From Azolla pinnata (Eukaryota > Streptophyta > Polypodiopsida > Salviniales > Salviniaceae): a stretch of DNA of 27,258 bases. Below the pieces are notes generated by a model. It made no database searches, had not been told where the DNA came from, and saw only the letters and a list, made by a program, of their open reading frames with translations. The stretch spans positions 1 to 27,258 of the forward strand of contig JBBBWG010005980.1 in the NCBI GenBank assembly GCA_037176905.1. The letters run 5' to 3'. The position numbers and the translations under genes were made by a program. Position 1 is the stretch's first letter. Each line of letters starts with the position of its first letter. This document shows positions 22,098-27,258 of the stretch, piece after piece.

Positions 22098-23970
22098 CAT
22101 CTATCGATCGATCGATCGATCAATGTATGTATCTATCTATGGGTAGAAGCAAGAGAGAGAGATCGTTTGGACGACGACCACAACGTTTCCCGAACGGGAA
22201 ACAATCCGTCAGCAACTAATATAAGCAGCTAAATGTTGGGTGAAAGGCGACGAGAAGAAGGTGGGGTTTCTGCGGCGGCTGCCGGGCGCGGCGGAGCGGC
22301 TGCGGCTGGTGCCCGCGGACCTGCTGGTGGAGGGGAGCTTCGACGAGGCCGTGTCGGGTGTGGACGGCGTGTTCCACGTCGCGTCCCCCGTCGTCGTGTA
22401 CAATTGGGAGAATCCCGAGGCGCGTGTTTCTTTCTTGATCTTATCTAACTAAACTAACTTTAGTAGTACTAGTAGTAGTAGTAGTAGTAGTGAGTAGCTA
22501 ACAATCCCCTTGAGGCATTGGGCTCTAGTGCAGAAGAGCTACTTGGAGCCGTGCCTCAACGGAACCGCCAACGTGTTGGGCTCGTGCTCCCGGTCGCGCC
22601 CGCCCATCGGCCGCATCGTGCTCACCTCGTCGTGCTCCGCCGTCCGCTATGGCTCCTCCTTCGCCCACAACAACGCCGCCAACCGTAGCGATGGCGACAA
22701 GGAGCCGCCGCTCCTCGACGAGTCGAATTGGAGCGACGTCGACTACTGCAAGCAGCACCAGGTTGGGTTTGGAATCGATCGATCGATCTCCTTCGCTTCT
22801 TCTTTTCAGCTCTTTTTACGGCTTGTGACGGGGTGGTTGCGTGTACATCGCGAGAAACGCAATGCAGCGAGAAACGGCTAGGCTTTACTGATCGGCCCCG
22901 TCTTCTGGGAGTCGGTTCCGAGTCGGTTAAGATCGATTCCGAGTCCGATTCCCGATTCCGATTCCGATTCCCGATTCCGATTCCGATTCCCGATTCCGAT
23001 TTCCGATTCCCGATTCCGATTTCCGATTCCGATTCCGATTTCCGATTTCCGATCCACCGATCGGAACAACGGTTTTCGACGAATTCGGACGATTGAAAGC
23101 CGTGGGGATTTTTTTCCTTTGTTTTTTTTTGGGGGTTCCTTTGGTGGGCAGCTGTGGTACGCGTGGGCGAAGACGATCGCGGAGCGCGACGCGTGGCGGA
23201 TCGCGGCCGAGACGGGCCTCGACCTCGTGGTCGTCAACCCCGCGTTCGTCGTCGGGCCCAGCCTCTCGGAAGTCCCGACCAGCACGCTCGCGATCGTGCT
23301 CGGAATCCTCCGGGGTCAGCATCTATCTATCTGTCGATCGATCGATCGATCTATCTATCTATCTATCTAGCTAGCTAGCTAGCTATCGAACCCGAGATTA
23401 GCGCTTTAGGGTTTAGGGTTTTTAGGGTTTTTTAGGGTTTTGGGAGTCTCGGGTTGACGAGGCCAATGGCTCTTTTTCTACACAAAAATGGCAACAGGAG
23501 ATCTGAAGACGTATCCGAACTCGAGGATGGGTTACGTGCACGTCGACGACGCGGCTCGCGCCCACGTGCTCGCGTTCGAGCACCCCGCGGCGGCGGGCCG
23601 CCTCATCTGCTCGGGCGGCGTCTACCACTGGCGCGAGATCGTCCCGATGCTGACCGCGAAGTTCCCCGAGTACCCCATCACCACGACGTCGGTTCCCGCG
23701 GCCCTCACGGTTTTTTTTGTTTGTGTTCCGAGTGCGAATGAACCCTTGCTCTTATTCTTTTCTTTTGTTGTTGTTGTTGTTGTTGTTTGTTGTTGTTGTT
23801 TGTTGTTGTTTGTTATCCTCTACAGGTGTGGACACGAGGCCGGCAACGATGCTCCCCACAGGATGGACACGCGGAAGCTGGAGAGCTTGGGGTTCGGCGC
23901 GTTTGCGAGCCTGGAGACGATGTTCGACGATTGCGTCGAAAGTCTCAAGCTCCACGGCCTTCTGCCTTGA
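21864..23970 (+). CDS. TKPR2: NADPH-dependent reductase, TKPR2/CCRL6-like (sporopollenin pathway)
   Basis: An extended short-chain dehydrogenase of the DFR/CCR superfamily. TKPR2 reduces the carbonyl of tetraketide alpha-pyrones made by polyketide synthase, giving sporopollenin precursors for pollen or spore walls. Exons are 21864-21972, 22247-22425, 22534-22761, 23152-23314, 23498-23687 and 23826-23970, giving about 337 residues. Visible features are the Rossmann motif TGGTGFIAS (residues 8-16), VRDPG after beta-2, [11 protein letters not shown] with the catalytic Ser, the active-site YAWAK (Tyr175, Lys179), NPAFVVGP and MGYVHVDD. The C-terminal PHRMDTRKL...MFDDCVESL is the part most specific to TKPR2 over CCR, DFR or TKPR1. 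An insertion (about residues 136-152) lengthens the loop before LDESNWSD. The exon 2 donor is uncertain: ending at 22425 uses a weak GT, ending at 22419 needs a GC donor. Third codon positions are nearly all G or C, unlike PABP and PPR. All five introns hold simple repeats. Confidence 0.87.
22019..22121. repeat. (CAAT)n then (ATCG)n in TKPR2 intron 1
   Basis: About 19-20 near-perfect CAAT units followed, after CCATCT, by ATCG units. All lie inside intron 1 (21973-22246). Confidence 0.95.
22460..22497. repeat. (TAG)n in TKPR2 intron 2
   Basis: Imperfect TAG repeat filling a third of the short intron 2. Confidence 0.9.
22935..23054. repeat. (CCGATT)n hexamer array in TKPR2 intron 3
   Basis: About 120 bp of CCGATT and TTCCGATTCC units with occasional extra C or T, giving mixed 6- and 7-bp spacing. 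It reads as Ser-Asp, Phe-Arg or Ile-Pro nonsense in three frames and lies within intron 3 (22762-23151). Confidence 0.93.
23324..23385. repeat. (ATCT/ATCG/AGCT)n in TKPR2 intron 4
   Basis: Successive tetranucleotide blocks ATCT, ATCG, ATCT and TAGC, located shortly after the exon 4 donor. Confidence 0.92.
23405..23443. repeat. Telomere-like TTTAGGG repeats in TKPR2 intron 4
   Basis: Two perfect TTTAGGG units (23405-23418), then TTTTTAGGG, TTTTTTAGGG and TTTTGGG. TTTAGGG is the usual plant telomere unit. The T-length drift suggests slippage or decay. Confidence 0.85.
23766..23814. repeat. (GTT)n in TKPR2 intron 5
   Basis: GTT repeats with TTTGTT interruptions just before the exon 6 acceptor (CTCTACAG). 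They may serve as its T-rich tract. Confidence 0.92.
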
Positions 23971-25019
23971 GAGCAAGCGAGAGCGCAAGAGAGCGAGATC
24001 GAGAGAGAGAGAGAGAGAGAGAATCTCCTCCACGCGAGAGAGAGCTCCGCCTCTTCGGGAGTTCTTGTTCGGAACCCACCCCGCTATAGATTACCTGGAT
24101 CCGATGCATGCATCACTACGCTACCATACGTAACGCAATAAATCGAAGACTGTTTCGCGGCCCCAACCGACGATGCTTCCCCTAATGTGTGTGTGGCTAT
24201 AATAATTTGTCCGGATTCCGTCGAAGAAACACATTGATCTTGTCCTCGTCGCCTCTTCAATTTCGCGGGCGGTGGTGCCATGAATCCATCCAACCCCCTC
24301 CTTCTCGTTCGCTTTCTGGGATTGAATGGCATCGGGAGAAAGTTTGGGGATATTCATGCGATCCCTGCGTAAATCCTAGAGCACAACCACGACGAAGCAA
24401 ACAAAAAAAAAAAACCCAGCTGGACAACAGTTCGAGCGCACCGGGAAAAATCGCTCGTGGCTTCACGAAACGGGGCCTTCCAACGACAGTGTGTCTCGTA
24501 GCACCTTTGTTTGCCACAGCTTGGTCATCATGCACACATCCGCAGCCGTTTGCATCATGCTCCATCGGTAGTCTCGTCGTCATCTCCATCACGTGTTCGT
24601 TTTGGAGGTTTGACATCGTCCGGGGGGAGATTCGGTAGAGCTAGAGAGCTCCGACGATCACATCATCGGCTGCTGGACTTACGTGTCGATCGTTTCATTC
24701 GTTCGTTCCGATCGTTCGCTCGCTCGTTCGTTCGTTCGTTCGTCCGTTATGGCGACCTTCGATCGGTTCCTCGCTTCTTGTTCTTCTTCTTTTTGTTTTG
24801 TTTTTGTTCTTTCTAAAAGGCGAACAAAAAAGAAGAGAGGTTTGCGCCTGGCGTCTGTCGTGGTGAATACGGACCGACCGACGATGGCGGTGATGGTGGC
24901 GATGATGACGATCGATCGACGGCGCATGGGATGAAGTCTGGAGCTCTCATGCGCTATGTTTTGTTCCAGGTACATCATGCTTGTGTGCCTCTAGAAGTAG
25001 AAACCCCACCAACAACACC

Positions 25020-25051
<32 letters not shown>

Positions 25052-25394
25052 CAACACCACCAACAACAGCATCAGCAATGGCAACAGCAACGGAAACAGC
25101 AACGAGCCGCAATTGCATGAGCTACGACAGCACAATTCGGGCTCCATTTAACATCGATCGATCGATCGATCGATCCACACGAGAAATCACACTTGCGTTG
25201 CTGCGCTTAAAGGCCCCTCCCCGACTTTCCGGAGGCCCACATTAAGATCGATCGATCCATCCATCCATCTGACCGATCGATGTTTTGGCCTTTGTCCGGG
25301 GCGAAGAGACCGAAACGACCGACCTGGGGGAGGAAAGGGAGAACCAAAAGGCCAGCTAGCTAGCTAATATGCATACTGATGCTCGGTGGCAAGC

Positions 25395-25574
25395 TTAATC
25401 ATGAGACATGGTAGCAGCAAGGCTCTTATCAGCTGGGGCCACATTGCGGATCAGTAATTGCGCGCTTTCTTTCAGGCTTCTTCTTTTGTTTTCATCTCGG
25501 ACCCTCTTCGGAAGCGGCCCATTCGCATCTTGCATCGCTTCCTTCGCGGCAATGGCATGCAGCATCAGAAAGCT
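25395..25574 (-). CDS. Short coding-like open frame, unrecognised
   Basis: From an ATG near 25574 (MLHAIAAKEAMQDANGPLPK...) the minus strand encodes about 59 residues ending TMSHD and a stop. The sequence is complex, not simple-repeat, and has a balanced amino-acid mix, unlike surrounding frames. The same frame continues upstream into a TTC repeat. It could be the final exon of a leftward gene, a small protein or a chance frame. I recognise no family. Confidence 0.2.
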   Translation of the reverse strand, partial: SFLMLHAIAAKEAMQDANGPLPKRVRDENKRRSLKESAQLLIRNVAPADKSLAATMSHD

Positions 25575-26163
25575 GGCTTTAGCTTTCCGGGCTCTGGGCT
25601 TTCGGCTGGTGAAGAAGAAGAAGAAGCTGTGTGGGTTTTTGTTTGGTGCGTGCACTCTCCGGAGTTTGGCAAGAGAGATGGAAAAAAGGGAAGATGGTGA
25701 AGTGTTGTATAACAGACAAGTCTAGCAAAAGGAGGGAAGGTGGTGGGAGGGGAAGTATTCCAATCCCCCCCCAATCCATAAACTCCAATGCCCATTTTAC
25801 ACATTCCCATCGCCTCCAATGAATACATAGATAGATAATCAATCCTCTGAATCTCCATTTCTATCCATATCTCTCTCTCTTTCTCTCTCTCTTTTTATAT
25901 TACTATAGATTGTGCGCATAGAATAAGGGTAAAGAAGAAAGATGGAGTGGTGGGGCGCTCTGTTTTCGTAACTACCTCCACCTCCTCCTCCTCCTCTCCA
26001 TGACCGAAATGGAGCTATTCCAAAACAGCAACATTTAAAAAGAAAGAGAAGAAACCCAAGAAAAACAGATGACAAAAGAGCAAAACAAAACAAAAAAACC
26101 AAAGCAAAGAAGGAGAAAAGAGAGAACAGAGGCATGTCAATGTGACGACGATGATGATCGTGA

Positions 26164-26230
26164 AGTAGTAGTAGTAGTGGTAGTAGTAGTAGTTAGTAGT
26201 GGCAGTAGTAGTAGTAGTTAGTAGTAGCAG
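26164..26230. repeat. (TAG)n microsatellite
   Basis: Imperfect TAG repeat with TTAG, TGG and CAG interruptions. Confidence 0.9.
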
Positions 26231-26257
26231 CTTCGGATCGGTTTTTCCTTCTTGAAT

Positions 26258-26600
26258 TTGCACATGTATGCATGTATGTATGTATGCATGCATGTGTGCG
26301 TGCATGTGTGGGTGCATGTGTGCGTAGGTCTAAATACGAATGTATGCATGCGTGCGTATGAAAAAATAGGGAATGTATGTATGCATGCCTATGTGCGTGT
26401 GCGTGCGTGCATGCATGCATGTGTGCATGCATGTATGCATGCGCGCGCGCATTATACGATGAAGCACATGCATGCATGCGTGCGTGGGTGCGTATATAGA
26501 TAAAAAATATGAATGTGTGCATGCATGCATGCGTGCGTGTGGATGTATGTATGCATATGCATGTCGGCGTGCGTGCGTGCGTGCGTGTATATATGCATTT
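26258..26600. repeat. TGCA/TGTA/TGCG compound microsatellite
   Basis: Three blocks of alternating TG, TA, CA and CG units broken by short A-rich spacers (GTCTAAATACG, GAAAAAATAGGG, GATAAAAAATATG). The G/T-rich strand is the plus strand, whereas the tract at 14.1-14.6 kb has C/A on the plus strand, so the two are in opposite orientation. Confidence 0.92.
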
Positions 26601-26827
26601 GTTGGGCGAGCGAACAGAACGGAGGAAGGAGGAAGAGGAGGAGGAAGAAGAACAGAGCGATCGAGCGAGCGCCGTCCTGCAAGGGAATGCGCGTGTGCTC
26701 TGTGAGCGATCTTCTTCTTCTTTCGGTCCCCGGCCCCTCCCCATTGGATTTCCAGATGCATGGGGGCCATCCATGTACTCATCGGATTGCATCCGATTTC
26801 CATCCAATTCCATCCCAAATTCAGGGG

Positions 26828-26848
26828 TTTAGGGCTTAGGGTTTAGGG
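26828..26848. repeat. Telomere-like repeats upstream of the kinase gene
   Basis: Three contiguous 7-bp units, TTTAGGG, CTTAGGG and TTTAGGG, 60-80 bp before the kinase start codon. They may also act as telo-box promoter elements. Confidence 0.8.
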
Positions 26849-26886
26849 ATCCATCCATACATCCATCCATACATCCATCCATACAT
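26849..26886. repeat. 12-bp (CATCCATCCATA)n repeat
   Basis: Three tandem 12-bp units directly following the telomere-like repeats, probably in the kinase 5' UTR. Confidence 0.9.
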
Positions 26887-26907
26887 CAATCAGCGGCAGC
26901 AGCTGCA

Positions 26908-27258
26908 ATGGCGGAGGGGCCCGATGCAACGAAGGCGGCAGCGGCGGAGGCGGCCGATGAGGGTTCGCGCGGCGGCGGAGGCCGGGGCATTGGGGTGGAC
27001 TTTAGGGAGCGGGGCGATTGCGGCGGCAGCGGGGACATTAGGACGGACTTTAGGGAGTGGGGCGATTGCGGCGGCGGCCCGGACATTAGGACGGACTTTA
27101 GGGAGTGGGGGCATTGCAGCGGCGGCGGTGGCGGCCCGGACATTAGGATGGACTTTAGGGAGTGGGGCGATTGCGGCGGCGCGGTGCTGCTGGGGAGCGG
27201 CGCCTTCGGCCGCTTGTCGCTGGCGGTGGAGCCGCGCACCGGGCGGCTGTTCGCCGCC
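26908..27258 (+). CDS. Protein kinase N-terminus, MAPKKK-like, cut by the window end
   Basis: 117 codons are visible. After an Ala/Gly/Glu-rich start come four tandem repeats of about 16 residues (from residue 27) with the core DIRTDFREWGDCGG. The last runs directly into AVLLGSGAFGRLSLAVEPRTGRLFAA, which fits kinase subdomain I with the glycine loop G96-x-G98-x-x-G101. The SLAVEPRTGRLFA wording resembles plant MAPKKK kinases of the MEKK-like MAPKKK17/18 group, but the subdomain II Lys, HRD and DFG lie beyond the window, so the class is tentative. The start is the first ATG in a frame that stays open to the edge. The very high GC, with GGC/GCG triplets, matches the TKPR2 gene. A non-kinase cannot be fully excluded from a glycine loop alone. 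Confidence 0.7.
   Translation, partial: MAEGPDATKAAAAEAADEGSRGGGGRGIGVDFRERGDCGGSGDIRTDFREWGDCGGGPDIRTDFREWGHCSGGGGGPDIRMDFREWGDCGGAVLLGSGAFGRLSLAVEPRTGRLFAA
26986..27178 (+). repeat. 48-bp coding tandem repeat in the kinase N-terminus
   Basis: Units begin near 26986 (GGCATT), 27034 (GACATT), 27082 (GACATT) and 27139 (GACATT), with spacings of 48, 48 and 57 bp. All are multiples of three, so the frame is kept. Copies share CATTAGGACGGACTTTAGGG with few changes; the third carries a 9-bp GGC-type expansion. Confidence 0.92.

Larger units (their letters stand above)
23971..26257. other. TKPR2 3' flank and simple-repeat-rich intergenic region
   Basis: No gene is confidently supported. The TKPR2 3' UTR probably begins here and contains a GA tract (24001-24022); an AATAAA at 24137-24142 could be its poly(A) signal. 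Further on are CGTT/CGCT repeats (about 24697-24745), CAA/CCA triplets (about 25009-25074), ATCG repeats (about 25154-25173), a CT tract (about 25870-25892) and TAG repeats (26164-26230). A coding-like minus-strand frame ending at 25395 is listed separately. Confidence 0.6.

Noticed and set aside
22878..23322. Minus- and plus-strand frames with Ile-Gly, Ser-Asp or Phe-Arg dipeptide runs, suggesting an antifreeze- or collagen-like protein
   Set aside because: They are the CCGATT array of TKPR2 intron 3 read in different frames.
26193..26839. Open frames of 100-206 codons over the TG-rich tract
   Set aside because: Same cause: repeat translation with Cys/His/Met-rich nonsense and no recognisable family.

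Overview
The window is nuclear DNA of a land plant, most likely a seed-free plant and probably a fern. This rests on GT-AG spliced genes, a plastid BADC-type gene, TTTAGGG telomere-like motifs, and an intronless PLS-class PPR gene whose repeats look like the large fern PPR families. The lineage call is inference. No bacterial, viral or intact transposon genes were found.

Layout. 1-1650 is repeat-rich DNA (37-bp minisatellite, CA, ATC, TTCC, CAG and GGA tracts) leading into a likely PABP 5' leader with two telo-box motifs. 2724-5862 (+) is a ten-exon cytoplasmic poly(A)-binding protein. 7722-9770 (+) is a single-exon PLS-type pentatricopeptide repeat protein ending inside its E1-like region. 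11786-13323 (-) is a two-exon RING-CH (RINGv) protein with a C-terminal membrane anchor. 14089-14640 is a ~550-bp CATG/CACA/CATA tract. 16612-19517 (-) is a nine-exon plastid BADC-like protein, a biotin carboxyl carrier homologue without the biotinylated lysine. 21864-23970 (+) is a six-exon NADPH-dependent reductase closest to tetraketide alpha-pyrone reductase 2 (TKPR2/CCRL6), a sporopollenin-pathway enzyme. 26908 to the end (+) is the N-terminus of a protein kinase, truncated by the window edge.

The genes look like independent housekeeping and specialised genes, not a cluster. BADC (acetyl-CoA carboxylase regulation) and TKPR2 (reduction of fatty-acyl-derived polyketides for spore or pollen wall) are divergent neighbours in connected lipid pathways, but nothing here shows co-regulation. 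Coding sequence left of about 19 kb is fairly AT-rich at third codon positions. The TKPR2 and kinase exons are extremely GC-rich, and every TKPR2 intron carries a different simple-sequence expansion.

All exon boundaries were placed by hand from splice motifs, reading-frame continuity and family knowledge; no alignment or transcript data were available. The most informative points are an in-frame PABP intron with a second usable acceptor, the missing biotinyl-lysine in the BADC gene, four 16-residue repeats abutting the kinase glycine loop, the microsatellite-filled TKPR2 introns, and long alternating purine-pyrimidine tracts that create false ORFs in all frames.
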